64,000 bases of DNA from JAKAAZ01 sp963817855 (GCA_963817855.1 CAWFQA010000002.1:868001-932000); one strand, 5' to 3'; positions 26,450 to 35,924 are shown, counted from the first letter of the stretch. The notes: generated by a model from the letters alone, not told the origin. A program made the numbers and translations.

Positions 26450-27154
26450 TTATTCCTTCCAGCTCAGGCTTTGGACAGCGGGAAGAGCCCGCAGATCTCT
26501 TATATAGGTCGGCGTTTCTGCCATCCGTGAGGCACGAGCCCTCCATTTTACTTCGCAGTCGATCGCGACGAGGGTAGCTGGGGGATTGTACAGCGCGGTC
26601 CAATGGACGATGGTCAATTTCGCCGCCAGCAATCGTTGACGAATATCGCTTTCCGAAGCAGATCCAGAAGAAAACGCGAGGTGGAGCGAGCCCCGATGCT
26701 CGCGCGTCAGGTAGCTTTCAATCCACTTCAGCGCCCACAAGATCGCAATCGCTATTACTGACGCCGCGATCCCCAAAAAAATGTTGCCTCCGCCAAACAA
26801 AAGGCCCAGAACAGTGACGAACCACATGGTAGCCGCAGTGGTGACGCCATTGACATGCTTTTCGCGTTTGATAATGACGCCAGCGCCGATGAATCCAATG
26901 CCGGACAGAATGCCGAGCGGTAGTCGCATTAGGTCCATCACGATGAAGGAGCTGGGAAGCTTGCCGGCAAGCGGCAGCAGCAGGTTTACCTGCAGCATCG
27001 CGAACGTGGCCGCGAGGCAGACCAGCATCGTAGTGCGGATTCCCGCGGGACGCCCATGTTCATCGCGATTCAGCCCGATGATGAAACTGGCAACCGAAGC
27101 CAGAGCAAGGCGTAGGGCGATCTGTTCCCAGTTGAGATGAAGCGGCACGGCCAC
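26450..27154 (-). CDS. MgtC/SapB family membrane protein
   Basis: A 234-residue inner-membrane protein. The N-terminal ~140 residues hold four or five helices with the MgtC/SapB signature: FIIGLNRDEHGRPAGIRTTMLVCLAA, then LSGIGFIGAGVIIKREKHVNGVTTAATMW. A soluble ACT-like C-terminal tail follows. Family members affect magnesium homeostasis and ATP-synthase activity, or serve as general stress membrane proteins; the precise role here is open. There is no ATG start: the frame opens with GTG at 27154, and a second GTG at 27148 has better spacing from AAAGG. Confidence 0.88.
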   Translation of the reverse strand: MAVPLHLNWEQIALRLALASVASFIIGLNRDEHGRPAGIRTTMLVCLAATFAMLQVNLLLPLAGKLPSSFIVMDLMRLPLGILSGIGFIGAGVIIKREKHVNGVTTAATMWFVTVLGLLFGGGNIFLGIAASVIAIAILWALKWIESYLTREHRGSLHLAFSSGSASESDIRQRLLAAKLTIVHWTALYNPPATLVAIDCEVKWRARASRMAETPTYIRDLRALPAVQSLSWKE

Positions 27155-27216
27155 GACCTTTCGTAAGCCTTGGAAGCGCAGCTTTCGATTTCGAGTTGCT
27201 TTGTTTCAAAGTATCT

Positions 27217-28419
27217 TCAAGCCGGCAGCTCGGTCGAAGGCGGATAGTGGTGCTGTTCTCGTCCCACGTCGCCGTCGTATTTGGCGGAACTCTTAAATAA
27301 CTCGTATCTGCCATCGTTGAACTGGCGACCATGTTCGCGCAGTTCAGACATTTGTTTTTCACTGAGCGACTTAAAGTTTCGCAGGATCTCCAGATTCTGA
27401 TCGAGAACCTCCATCGAGTCCATGCCTGAAATGGTCGTCGACACGCCGGGCACGCTCATGGCATACGACAGCGCTTCTGTTGGAGTTAGGGCGCCATGAA
27501 CGATCGGCTCCCCGGAACCGCCCATGCTCTTCATGGAAAAGACGGCCATGCCTTTCTGCAGCGCCAGCGGCAGCACATTTGCTTCGAACGATCGGAAGCT
27601 GGGATCGAATGGGTTGATGGGCATTTGCACCGTGTCGAAGTGGTATCCACGGTTCAACATGTCCAGGTGGATCGAGGGATTTTTATGGCCGGTGAACCCT
27701 ACAAATCGCACCTTGCCTTGCTGTTTTGCAACGCTCAGGGCTTCCAGGACTCCGTCGGGCTCGTAGGCCTTTTCCGGATCGTTATAGTAGATGACCTCAT
27801 GAACCTGCCATACGTCCAAGTGATCGGTTTGCAGACGGGTGAGAGATTCTTCCAGCATCCGCATGGCGACATCTTTCTTGCGCCCATGGGTGCACACCTT
27901 TGTCATCACAATCGCCTGATCACGCTTTCCTTTCAGCGCAGCTCCGACAAGTTCCTCGCTCAATCCCTGGTGATATTCCCATGCGTTGTCGAAGAAGTTG
28001 ATGCCGTGGTCGAGTGCCTTGGCGATCATATTATTGACATCTTTTTGAATCCCGACGGTGCCCAGATGATATCCGCCCACGCCGAGGATGGAGACTTGAA
28101 GCCCGGTACTGCCCATGGGACGTTTGGGCACCTCAAACGCTCTCGTCACGCTTCCATAGTCGCCGGAAAAGTTGCGGACGATGGGATTGGGCAACTGCGT
28201 CTCATCGGCATGTCCGGTTGAGCGAGGGTAGGTAGCCTGCGCGCGAGCCTCGCGGCTGGCTGTGGGAACTACCGCGGCAGCACTCGTCAGGGCCGCGCTT
28301 TGCAAGAAACGCCGCCGAGAAACAGCTGGCTTGTGTGCAGCGCTTGTGGATGTATTCCGCAGCTCGGAATTGACGGGATCTGAATTTCGGAGCCGGCTAG
28401 CTTTCTCCATTTCGTTCAC
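27217..28419 (-). CDS. Aldo/keto reductase with Tat signal
   Basis: A 400-residue protein. Residues ~34-63 carry a twin-arginine export signal (SRRRFLQSAALTSAAA), so the enzyme is probably folded in the cytoplasm and moved to the periplasm. The rest is an aldo/keto-reductase barrel with the catalytic set visible: Asp in FFDNAWEY, Tyr in the same motif, Lys in MTKVCTHG and His in WQVHEV. It would reduce or oxidise carbonyl compounds with NADPH; the substrate is unknown. Translation starts at GTG (28419) with AGGAG upstream, or at the ATG three codons later. It lies 28 bases after a paralogous reductase on the same strand. Confidence 0.88.
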   Translation of the reverse strand: MNEMEKASRLRNSDPVNSELRNTSTSAAHKPAVSRRRFLQSAALTSAAAVVPTASREARAQATYPRSTGHADETQLPNPIVRNFSGDYGSVTRAFEVPKRPMGSTGLQVSILGVGGYHLGTVGIQKDVNNMIAKALDHGINFFDNAWEYHQGLSEELVGAALKGKRDQAIVMTKVCTHGRKKDVAMRMLEESLTRLQTDHLDVWQVHEVIYYNDPEKAYEPDGVLEALSVAKQQGKVRFVGFTGHKNPSIHLDMLNRGYHFDTVQMPINPFDPSFRSFEANVLPLALQKGMAVFSMKSMGGSGEPIVHGALTPTEALSYAMSVPGVSTTISGMDSMEVLDQNLEILRNFKSLSEKQMSELREHGRQFNDGRYELFKSSAKYDGDVGREQHHYPPSTELPA

Positions 28420-28447
28420 GAAAATCTCTCCTGAGCAGCGGCATATA

Positions 28448-29440
28448 TTATTGCGAAACCTCTGGGAATGGGCGTCCGGTATTCTGGGTGGCTCCCATCA
28501 TCTGCTTCATCTCCACCGTCGTCATGTCCAGCGGGAACGCATGGGCAAGGCGCGCCTCCGGATTGTCAAACTTGATGGATGTTTTATAGAGCTCGAATCG
28601 GCCGTCTCCGGCATAAGGTTTGGCACGATCGCGAAGCTGCTGCATCTCTGTTGCGTTGAACGGCGTGAATTGGTGCGCGATCGTCAGGTTTTGCTGCAGA
28701 ATCTCCATTTCCGATACGCCGGTAATCGTCGTGGCCACCGGAAGAGACATGGAATAGCGGAGGAGTTCGCTGGCGGAGAATACTCCCTTCTGAACCGGCT
28801 CGCCGTGACCGCCAATGGGCTTCATCGCAAGCGGAGCGATGCCCCGCTGATCCAGCACCGGCAGCACTTTCTGCTCAAAGCTGAAAAAATTCGCGTCAAA
28901 CGGATTCAGCGGCATTTGAACGGCGTCAAATGGAAAGCCGGTCTTCAACATGGCGAGGTGTATCTCCGGATCTTTGTGTCCGCTGAATCCCAGAAATCGG
29001 ACCTTGCCCTGCTTCTTAGCCTTCAGCAGCGCTTCGGCGGCGCCACCTGGACGGAGAAACAATTCGGGATCATTCTGGAATGAAACGCCGTGAATTTGCC
29101 ATAAGTCCAGATGATCGGTTTGCAATCGCCGTAAACTTTGTTCCAGCATTTGCGTCGCCAGTGCGGCATCACGGCCATGCGTGCAAACCTTGGTCATCAG
29201 AAAGGCATTGTCGCGGCGGCCTTTCAGACCTTTGCCCATCCAGTCCTCTGACTTGCCGCGGTTGTATTCCCAGCAATTGTCGAAAAAGGTGATGCCGCCA
29301 TCAAGCGCGGCATGCACAATGGCAATCGCGGTCGGCTCGTCTTTGGCTGCTCCCAGGTGATGACCGCCCAGACCAAGCGCAGAGAGCTGAATCTCGGTGT
29401 TGCCGAAGCGCTTCAGCGGCATCGATTCGTGAGTGGCCAT
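28448..29440 (-). CDS. Aldo/keto reductase, cytoplasmic
   Basis: A 330-residue aldo/keto reductase without an export signal. The active-site set is present: FFDNCWEYNRGKSEDWMG (Asp, Tyr), LMTKVCTHGRD (Lys) and LWQIHGVSF (His). It is similar throughout to the Tat-exported reductase downstream, so the pair probably arose by duplication and was split between cytoplasm and periplasm. GAGGG seven bases before the ATG supports the start. The substrate is unknown. The two genes are likely one operon. Confidence 0.88.
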   Translation of the reverse strand: MATHESMPLKRFGNTEIQLSALGLGGHHLGAAKDEPTAIAIVHAALDGGITFFDNCWEYNRGKSEDWMGKGLKGRRDNAFLMTKVCTHGRDAALATQMLEQSLRRLQTDHLDLWQIHGVSFQNDPELFLRPGGAAEALLKAKKQGKVRFLGFSGHKDPEIHLAMLKTGFPFDAVQMPLNPFDANFFSFEQKVLPVLDQRGIAPLAMKPIGGHGEPVQKGVFSASELLRYSMSLPVATTITGVSEMEILQQNLTIAHQFTPFNATEMQQLRDRAKPYAGDGRFELYKTSIKFDNPEARLAHAFPLDMTTVEMKQMMGATQNTGRPFPEVSQ

Positions 29441-29521
29441 CGTCTTTCCCTCGCTTGCCTGCAGTCGGTTGGGAGCCCTAGGGTTTATCGTGATTGCGAT
29501 GCAGCCTCATTCGTCCAGCGG

Positions 29522-29809
29522 CTACGTCGCTTGCTTCTGTTGCTCAATTTTCCTGGACAGAAGGCGCTTAGCTTTTTCCAACTCCTCCTTGCGAGAGGCG
29601 CTAAGATTTTTCCCAGCGCGATTGATGTAGTAGGTCAGCATGCGCATGCCGGAAGCCGCGCCTTTTGGCGACACCTTCTTCGACGCGAGCGAGCGGGCGA
29701 TGACGGGTGCGCTTTTAGTGAACAGGTCATGCGGTGGATGCGTTGAATCCGTGGTGACATTCTTCACCCATTTTTTCTGTGACTTCTTGCCTCTTGATGC
29801 CTTGGTCAT
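29522..29809 (-). CDS. DUF3175 protein
   Basis: A 95-residue basic protein matching the DUF3175 pattern: a lysine-rich N-terminus leading to KKWVKNVTTDSTHPPHDLFT, then IARSLASKKVSPKGAASGMRMLTYYINRAGKNLSASR. The family is of unknown function and consists of short, positively charged soluble proteins. GGGAAGAG lies upstream of the ATG. It lies 81 bases upstream of the aldo/keto reductase start on the same strand, so it could be the first gene of that operon or stand alone. Confidence 0.8.
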   Translation of the reverse strand: MTKASRGKKSQKKWVKNVTTDSTHPPHDLFTKSAPVIARSLASKKVSPKGAASGMRMLTYYINRAGKNLSASRKEELEKAKRLLSRKIEQQKQAT

Positions 29810-30282
29810 CGGATACTCTTCCCTTGAAAGACAAATATCGTTCGCTCACACGTTTGTAGAACGGGTCAAACTAGGCCGAGCCCATGATCCGTGGAAGGTC
29901 TTTCCGAGACTGACGCGATCGACCGCGGACCACAGAATTAAATAACTAGGAAGTGTTGGCGTGATGGTGGGTTGCCCTTTGGATTAGCGGTGTCCTTCAA
30001 TGCCGTCTCACCATCCAGTCGCTGGTCTCCCATCGCGGAACATGCGCCCACTTCTTCCCAGATTTGGGGAGGTCGCTGCGGCCCATACCCCTTGGCACAG
30101 CGTTCAAAGCAGCGTTCGATCCGTCGCACGCATCTCACCCACAGCCGGGACACAAGCCAGAGGTCTTTACTCTCTTTGTGTCTGATTCGACGCATGGCGG
30201 CCTACAGATTGATACAGTAGTATCCGAAACACTTTGTTGGGGAAACACGTTTGCAGCGTTGGTTCGAACCTTTGGAAATCCT
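29810..30282. other. Divergent intergenic region without a supported gene
   Basis: This 473-base gap separates the minus-strand DUF3175 gene from the plus-strand KaiC-like gene. The KaiC frame stays open back to 30064, but the extra 73 codons do not resemble the KaiC N-terminus and contain out-of-character runs, so they are probably leader sequence. An 85-codon minus-strand frame (29938-30195) is rich in Arg and Cys and looks like a shadow. No repeats or clear promoter were identified. Confidence 0.4.
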
Positions 30283-31752
30283 ATGAACGATGTACATAAG
30301 ATCACTCGAATAGGCATTGGGATCCCTGGGCTGGATAATATTTTGAATGGCGGTCTGCCCGCCGGCCAGATGTACCTGATTGAAGGCAATCCGGGCACCG
30401 GCAAAACGACTCTCGCAATGCAATTTATTCTGGCTGGGGTTCGCAACGGCGAGAATACGCTATACATCACGCTGTCTGAATCGAAAGCGGAGTTGGAAGC
30501 GTCAGCGCGGTCGCACGGTTGGGATCCGGCCGATCTCCCCATCGCAGAGTTCATTCCGGCCGAGGCCAGTTTGAACCCCGACCAGCAATACACCGTCTTT
30601 CATCCCAGTGAGGTTGAGCTTGCAGACACCATCCAAAAGTTGACTCAAATCATCGACGCCGTGCAGCCCGCTCGCCTGGTGATCGACTCACTCTCCGAAC
30701 TCCGCCTGTTGGCCGCCGACCCTATGCGGTATCGCCGCCAGTTGCTGGCGCTGAAACATTTCTTTGTTGGTCGCGACACCACTGTGCTGCTATTGGATGA
30801 CCGCACCGGAGAAGGCGGCGATATGCAACTGCAAAGCATCGCCCACGGTGTCATTCGTCTGGAGAAAATCGCGCGTTCCTACGGAGTGACTCGGCGTCAA
30901 ATCGAAATCCTGAAACTGCGGGGAAGCGCGTATCGAGAGGGTTTTCACGATTACAACATTGTGCGCGGAGGAATTGTCGTTTACCCGCGCCTCATCGCCA
31001 GCGAGCATACCGCCCGCTTTGACGGAGAAAGAGTCAAGAGCTCTTTACCCGCCCTGGATCAGATGTTCGGGGGCGGGATTAATCGCGGATCTTCGACGCT
31101 TCTGATTGGACCTTCGGGAAGCGGCAAATCCACACTCGCCATGATGTACGCCTATGCTGCCGCACAACGAGGCGATCGCGCCATTGTGTATGCATTTGAC
31201 GAAGTGCTGCGCATCGCACAGGATCGAATGGCCGGCTTAGGGATGCCGGTGTACGACCAGATCCATCGCGGCACGCTCGCAATGTCGCAGGTGGACCCGG
31301 CCGAACTTTCGCCGGGAGAGTTTGTCTCGCAAATCCGCGACGATGTGGAAACAAAGGACACCAGAGTTGTAGTCATTGACAGTCTGAATGGCTTTTTGAC
31401 CTCAATGCCTGGCGAACACGATTTGACGCTGCATCTGCATGAACTGCTGGCCTTCCTGAATCAGAAAGGCGTGGTCACTTTTCTCATCTTTACGCAGCAC
31501 GGGCTGATTGGCCCCATGCAATCGGAAATCGACGTCAGCTATCTGTCGGATACCGTCGTTCTGCTTCGCTACTACGAGGCGGAAGGGGAAATTCGGCAGG
31601 TGATCTCAGTCGTGAAACAGCGTGTCGGTCAACATGAACGAACTCTGCGGGAGTTGCGCATGAGCAACCAAGGAGTCGAAGTTGGCGAGCCTCTCACCAG
31701 TTTTCAGGGAGTTTTGACAGGAGTTCCGGTTTTTAGCGAAGGAAAGGGTTGA
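30283..31752 (+). CDS. KaiC-like dual RecA-domain ATPase
   Basis: A 489-residue protein with two KaiC/RadA-type ATPase domains. The first P-loop is GNPGTGKTT (35-43) after the typical entry TRIGIGIPGLDNILNGGLPAG; the second is GPSGSGKST (about 276). Each domain is followed by a Walker B-like hydrophobic strand ending in Asp (LVIDSLSEL, VVVIDSLNGF). Outside cyanobacteria such KaiC homologues act in signal transduction and often pair with kinases. The start MNDVHKITRIG fits the family; an upstream extension to 30064 does not. The histidine kinase gene begins 21 bases after the stop, which suggests a functional pair. Confidence 0.87.
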   Translation: MNDVHKITRIGIGIPGLDNILNGGLPAGQMYLIEGNPGTGKTTLAMQFILAGVRNGENTLYITLSESKAELEASARSHGWDPADLPIAEFIPAEASLNPDQQYTVFHPSEVELADTIQKLTQIIDAVQPARLVIDSLSELRLLAADPMRYRRQLLALKHFFVGRDTTVLLLDDRTGEGGDMQLQSIAHGVIRLEKIARSYGVTRRQIEILKLRGSAYREGFHDYNIVRGGIVVYPRLIASEHTARFDGERVKSSLPALDQMFGGGINRGSSTLLIGPSGSGKSTLAMMYAYAAAQRGDRAIVYAFDEVLRIAQDRMAGLGMPVYDQIHRGTLAMSQVDPAELSPGEFVSQIRDDVETKDTRVVVIDSLNGFLTSMPGEHDLTLHLHELLAFLNQKGVVTFLIFTQHGLIGPMQSEIDVSYLSDTVVLLRYYEAEGEIRQVISVVKQRVGQHERTLRELRMSNQGVEVGEPLTSFQGVLTGVPVFSEGKG

Positions 31753-31773
31753 CCGGCGAACGGGGCTATCGGA

Positions 31774-33720
31774 ATGAGTTTGGTCGTACGTGTTATCGCA
31801 CCCACCGGTCGCGACGCGGAGCTGGTCGTCGGAGTCCTTCATCAGAACGGGCTGTCCGCCGAGGTGTGCGAAGATCTTTCGTTCATGAGGAGCCCGGCTC
31901 ACCACGAAGTGGGCCCGCTGCTAATCGCTGAGGAGGCGCTGAAACCTCCGTTTGTGCAACAACTGAGCGACCGAATACAACATCAGCCAGAGTGGTCGGA
32001 CCTTCCCATTCTGATTCTGACCAACGGCGGCCGAGATATGCCCCAAGGTTATCGAACAACGTATGACCACATGTTTATCGGTTCCCCGATTCTGCTGGAA
32101 CGCCCGATCCGAGCTGCCACCCTCATCAGCAGCGTGCGTGCCGCACTGAGGGCCCGCAAGCGACAGTATGAGATCCGTGATACGCTGCGCGACCGGGATC
32201 GTGCACTTGCCGAACTGAAGCTTGAACGTGAAACGACGCAAGTCGTTCTCGACAATGTTCCTGTCGGCATTCTCCTCGCGGACTCCAGCGGCAAATTAAT
32301 CCTGGGAAATCGCAGCGTGGAACGAATCCTGCGCCATCCAGTTTCCGAAATTGCCGGGCGTCAGGCTCATGACGGATGGGTCGCGTTTCATCCTGACGGT
32401 CGTCGCGTCGAAGCCGAGGAGTACCCCCTCCCGCGTGCCTTGCGCTCCGGTGAACCGGTCGCGCCGGAAGACTTTCTGGTTCAGCGCGGTGACGGCGCCA
32501 TTGCATGGATCAGCGTTGCCGCCGCTCCAATCTTCGATGAGAAGGGCCACGTGTCTGGAGCGGTCGTGGCAATCTCTGACATTGACCAGCAGAAACGCAC
32601 CGACTCCAACCTGCACCGCAGCGACGAGAGGTTCCGCCGATTGATTGAGCACTCCACGATTGGCATGATTATTGGAGACTTTCAGGGCGGCATTTCGTAT
32701 GCGAATCCTGCGATTCTGAACCTGCTCGGCTACACTTCCGAGGAAGTGTCGGCAGGAGCGTTGCGATGGAATGAATTGACACCGGCAGAATTCGCTGTTG
32801 CCGATGAGAAGGCCATGGACGAACTTCGCGCCACCGGGACCGCAACCACCTACCAGAAATCTCTCCGCGCCAAAGACGGTCGCCTGCTTCCCTTCCTGGT
32901 TGGAGCCACGATGATTCCCTCTGCAAGGAGCGTTGATGCGTCAAGCGAAATCGCAGTGTTTGTCGCTGACCTCTCCACGCAAAAACAGGCGGAGTCGGCA
33001 CTGATTCAAAGCGAAAAGCTTGCCGCTGTGGGGCGGCTCGCCGCCTCCATCTCTCATGAGATCAACAACCCTCTGGAGGCAATCACGAATCTTCTCTACC
33101 TGGCGCGACGCAGCAGCAACATCCCGGTCGAGGTCGCTTCGTTTCTCGACAAGGCGGATCAGGAACTGCAACGCGTGACCCAAATCTCTATTCAAACGCT
33201 GCGTTTTCATCGTCAATCGACCAAGCCTCGCCTCATCACGTCAGAAGAATTACTGGGTCCGACGCTGGCGCTCTATCATGGCCGCATCTCAAACTCGAAT
33301 ATCCGACTGGAACTGCAACATCGCGGCGCCGAGCCCATCGTTTGTTACGAAGGAGATATTCGCCAGGTGCTGAACAATCTGATCGGCAATGCGATCGACT
33401 CGATGCGTTCCGGCGGACGCCTGATTGTGCGCACCGGCAAGGCGAGGCTGCGCAGAAGCGGGATTCGGGCCATCCGCATCACCATTGCCGACACTGGCCA
33501 TGGCATTCCGCCCGCTGTGATGCGCCGCATGTACGAGCCCTTTTACACCACGAAGGGGATGCACGGCACCGGACTCGGCTTATGGATTTCGCGCGGCATC
33601 ATTGAGAAACATCGCGGGCAGATTCAAGCTCGCTCTCGCCTGAGCAACGGCTGCGGGGGTACGGTATTCAGCCTGCTGCTTCCCACGAGTCCCTTCGAGC
33701 AGTACGACGAATGTGCCTGA
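31774..33720 (+). CDS. PAS-domain sensor histidine kinase
   Basis: A 648-residue soluble kinase. The first ~120 residues resemble a receiver domain without a clear phospho-acceptor Asp. Two PAS domains follow (about 160-285 and 290-415), then the HisKA dimerisation helix with H428 in SISHEINNPLEAI, and a HATPase domain with N, G1 and G2 boxes (LIGNAIDSM, DTGHGIP, GTGLGLWIS). No transmembrane helices are seen, so it senses a cytoplasmic signal. It probably works with the KaiC-like ATPase directly upstream, as KaiC/kinase partners do in signalling cassettes. No cognate response regulator is adjacent. Confidence 0.88.
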   Translation: MSLVVRVIAPTGRDAELVVGVLHQNGLSAEVCEDLSFMRSPAHHEVGPLLIAEEALKPPFVQQLSDRIQHQPEWSDLPILILTNGGRDMPQGYRTTYDHMFIGSPILLERPIRAATLISSVRAALRARKRQYEIRDTLRDRDRALAELKLERETTQVVLDNVPVGILLADSSGKLILGNRSVERILRHPVSEIAGRQAHDGWVAFHPDGRRVEAEEYPLPRALRSGEPVAPEDFLVQRGDGAIAWISVAAAPIFDEKGHVSGAVVAISDIDQQKRTDSNLHRSDERFRRLIEHSTIGMIIGDFQGGISYANPAILNLLGYTSEEVSAGALRWNELTPAEFAVADEKAMDELRATGTATTYQKSLRAKDGRLLPFLVGATMIPSARSVDASSEIAVFVADLSTQKQAESALIQSEKLAAVGRLAASISHEINNPLEAITNLLYLARRSSNIPVEVASFLDKADQELQRVTQISIQTLRFHRQSTKPRLITSEELLGPTLALYHGRISNSNIRLELQHRGAEPIVCYEGDIRQVLNNLIGNAIDSMRSGGRLIVRTGKARLRRSGIRAIRITIADTGHGIPPAVMRRMYEPFYTTKGMHGTGLGLWISRGIIEKHRGQIQARSRLSNGCGGTVFSLLLPTSPFEQYDECA

Positions 33721-33781
33721 CGACGGCGCTGGGCGGTGGGGACGGAACTCCAATCCTCGAGCAGGGCCTTGTGGAACAGCC

Positions 33782-34021
33782 TTAGTGCTTCTTGAAATAT
33801 TGGATTTCCTGCTCGTGCTTCTTGGCCCTTTCCAGGCTCGGGAATGTGCCGAGGTTCCGCCTCTTCCCCGTCGATTTGTCCTTCTTGCGCGAATATAGCC
33901 GGTATTCTCCGGACTTCAATTTGCGAATCATACAGAAATGGATGCCGGTACCGGGTTTTGTGTCGCCCCATGGGGTGACCGCGGATTTCTCGGGAGAGAT
34001 GGCCTTCGCTGGAGTTGGCAA
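33782..34021 (-). CDS. Small conserved basic protein of unknown function
   Basis: A frame of up to 79 residues whose core (IRKLKSGEYRLYSRKKD, then GKRRNLGTFPSLERAKKHEQEIQYFKKH) matches a family of short basic proteins widespread in soil bacteria. The first strand of that core starts before the internal Met at residue 31, so the TTG at 34021 is kept as the start, with moderate doubt. There is no signal peptide. The product could bind nucleic acid given its charge, but that is inference. It converges on the histidine kinase gene. Confidence 0.6.
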   Translation of the reverse strand: MPTPAKAISPEKSAVTPWGDTKPGTGIHFCMIRKLKSGEYRLYSRKKDKSTGKRRNLGTFPSLERAKKHEQEIQYFKKH

Positions 34022-34085
34022 ACTGCTCGGCGTTCAGATGGGACAGCGTATCCAATAGATTAAGCGATAAGTTTTTGATAGACTT

Positions 34086-34101
34086 TTAACTAACTGGTTA
34101 A
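34086..34101. promoter_or_regulatory. Inverted repeat before the TetR gene, candidate operator
   Basis: TTAAC (34086-34090) and GTTAA (34097-34101) form an inverted repeat with a six-base spacer, three bases before the TetR ATG. Such AT-rich palindromes directly in front of a tetR gene usually bind the repressor that the gene encodes. No Shine-Dalgarno sequence is visible between the repeat and the ATG. Confidence 0.5.
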
Positions 34102-34104
34102 TCA

Positions 34105-34863
34105 ATGAAAATAGAGAACAATTTCCGCAAACGAGAAGAGCGCGCCGACCAGACACAAAAGAGAATCCTTCGCGCCGCCGTGCAGGAATTCAGCACGCAT
34201 GGCCTTTCCGGTGCTCGAACAGATCGCATCGCCGAAGCTGCCAGGGTCAACAAGGCGCTGCTCTACTACTACTTCAAGAGCAAGCAGGGCTTGTATGCGG
34301 CAGCCGTGGAAGGCGTAGCCGCGAGGGTCGTGGAGAACGCGCTGGCGGAATTCGATTCAAAATATTCTGCCGGCGAAAAACTGCTGCGATCGGCGCTGAA
34401 CCATTTCGATCGCATCCTGACGCAGCGAGAATTCCAAAGCCTGATGCAGCAGGAAATGATCCGTTTCCGCAGCGGCAAGAGCGGGTCGATCCCGGTTATG
34501 TTCAAGACTGCCTTTGCACCCTTGATTCAAAAGATGCGTGAGGCTGTAGAAGACGGAATACGGACGGGCGAACTATGCCGAATGGATTGGCTCCAGGTGG
34601 TTTATTCGATCTTCGGCGCGAACGTCTTCTATTTTCTCAGTGCACCCATGATGGAGTTGGCCCTGCCGTTTGAGCCATTCGAACCTAAGGCGTTGAAGCA
34701 GCGACGCGAGGTTGCGGTGCATTTTTTGGGCACAGCCCTGTTCACTGACCGCACGGCCGGAATCAAGCTGGCAGATCGAATCCTTCGAGACATGCCGATG
34801 CCCCGGGTGACGAACGTGCAGGCGCGGATTGAAAACTTTCATGCTCGGAGAAAAACGCTATGA
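34105..34863 (+). CDS. TetR/AcrR-family transcriptional repressor
   Basis: A 252-residue regulator. The N-terminal helix-turn-helix is typical (RILRAAVQEFSTHGLSGARTDRIAEAARVNKALLYYYFKSKQGL). The C-terminal ~180 residues would form the ligand-binding and dimer domain, longer than the family average. It overlaps the downstream HlyD gene by four bases (ATGA) and leads a four-gene efflux operon, so it most likely represses its own operon and is released by a compound exported by the pump. The gene order regulator, adaptor, ATPase, permease parallels the E. coli ybiH-ybhGFSR operon. Confidence 0.92.
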   Translation: MKIENNFRKREERADQTQKRILRAAVQEFSTHGLSGARTDRIAEAARVNKALLYYYFKSKQGLYAAAVEGVAARVVENALAEFDSKYSAGEKLLRSALNHFDRILTQREFQSLMQQEMIRFRSGKSGSIPVMFKTAFAPLIQKMREAVEDGIRTGELCRMDWLQVVYSIFGANVFYFLSAPMMELALPFEPFEPKALKQRREVAVHFLGTALFTDRTAGIKLADRILRDMPMPRVTNVQARIENFHARRKTL

Positions 34864-35924
34864 ACGCTCGCAACCGCATTTTTATTCTGCTAGGGTTGTT
34901 GTTCCTGTTGTCGCTGGGCTGGTATTTCTTTACTGTCAATCGGTCGGGAGATCTGCAGTTGATCGGCACGGTGGACGCGAATGAGGTCATCATCAGCTCG
35001 CGAATTCCCGGTCGCATTGAGAGGCTGACGGTCGACGAGGGAGACGACGTACGCGCGGGCGAGCTGATCGCGACCATCCAGAGCGACGATCTGGAAGCGG
35101 CACGGAACGCTGCCAAAGCGGCGGCGATGAGCCAGAAATACCTGTTAGAGCAGAGCCGCGAGACCGAGCGCCAGATTGGCGGTACTACATCCAGTCAGGT
35201 AATCAATGCAGAAGCGCAATTGCGTTCGATGCAAGCCGCTCTGGCGCAGGCGCAGGCCCAGGAAGAGCACCAGAATGCCGACACTTCCCGAACTGTTGCC
35301 TTAGCAGCCCAAGGCGTGATGAGTCTGCAAGCGCGCGATGAGGCGGCGACTTCCCTGCAGGCGGCGAAGGCCACCGTCGATGCAGCCAAACACAATGTTG
35401 CGGCTGCCGAAGCTTCGCTGAAACTGGCGAAGGCGAATACGATTCAGGCGCAGGCCCAGGCGCAGACGGTGGATGCGACTCGCAGCCAGATGCAGAATGC
35501 GCAAGCGCTGCTGAGTCAGGCGCAGGTGGAGCTTGGGTACTCGCAGGTTTTTTCCCCGATTGCTGGAAAGGTGAACATAAGAGCAGCGAGACAGGGGGAA
35601 GTGGTTGCCGCAGGCACGCCGATTGTCACAATTACAGACCTGACGCAGACATGGGTTTATGCGCCGCTGCCTGAGACGGAAGCGGGCTCCGTGCAGTTGG
35701 GAGATATGCTGCGCGTGGTGATGCCGAGCGGCGCAACGCTGCATGGAAAAGTAATCGCGAAGGCGGCCGAAGCGGATTTCGCGACGCAACGTGACGTGAG
35801 CCGACGCAAGCGCGACATAGGAACGGTTCGCTTGAAATTGCTGATTAACAATCCCGGCATGCTTTACGTGCCCGGAATGCTGGCGGAGGTCTACATCCCA
35901 AAAGACAAGCTGGTGAAGCAATGA
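34860..35924 (+). CDS. HlyD/EmrA-type periplasmic adaptor
   Basis: A 354-residue membrane-fusion protein. One N-terminal transmembrane helix (IFILLGLLFLLSLGWYFF) anchors it in the inner membrane. A first lipoyl-like half (IPGRIERLTVDEGDDVRAGELIATI), a long Ala/Gln-rich coiled-coil hairpin (about residues 75-220) and the second lipoyl half (VFSPIAGKVNIRAARQGEVVAAG) follow. It would connect the ABC transporter encoded next to an outer-membrane channel, which is not encoded here. Start and stop overlap the neighbouring genes by four bases each, so the operon is tightly coupled. Confidence 0.9.
   Translation: MNARNRIFILLGLLFLLSLGWYFFTVNRSGDLQLIGTVDANEVIISSRIPGRIERLTVDEGDDVRAGELIATIQSDDLEAARNAAKAAAMSQKYLLEQSRETERQIGGTTSSQVINAEAQLRSMQAALAQAQAQEEHQNADTSRTVALAAQGVMSLQARDEAATSLQAAKATVDAAKHNVAAAEASLKLAKANTIQAQAQAQTVDATRSQMQNAQALLSQAQVELGYSQVFSPIAGKVNIRAARQGEVVAAGTPIVTITDLTQTWVYAPLPETEAGSVQLGDMLRVVMPSGATLHGKVIAKAAEADFATQRDVSRRKRDIGTVRLKLLINNPGMLYVPGMLAEVYIPKDKLVKQ

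Noticed and set aside
29938..30195. 85-codon minus-strand frame in the gap before the KaiC-like gene
   Set aside because: Arg/Cys-rich, no start signal, and overlapped by several other frames; looks like chance.
30064..30282. N-terminal extension of the KaiC-like protein
   Set aside because: The added 73 residues do not resemble the family, while the ATG at 30283 starts exactly where the conserved region begins.
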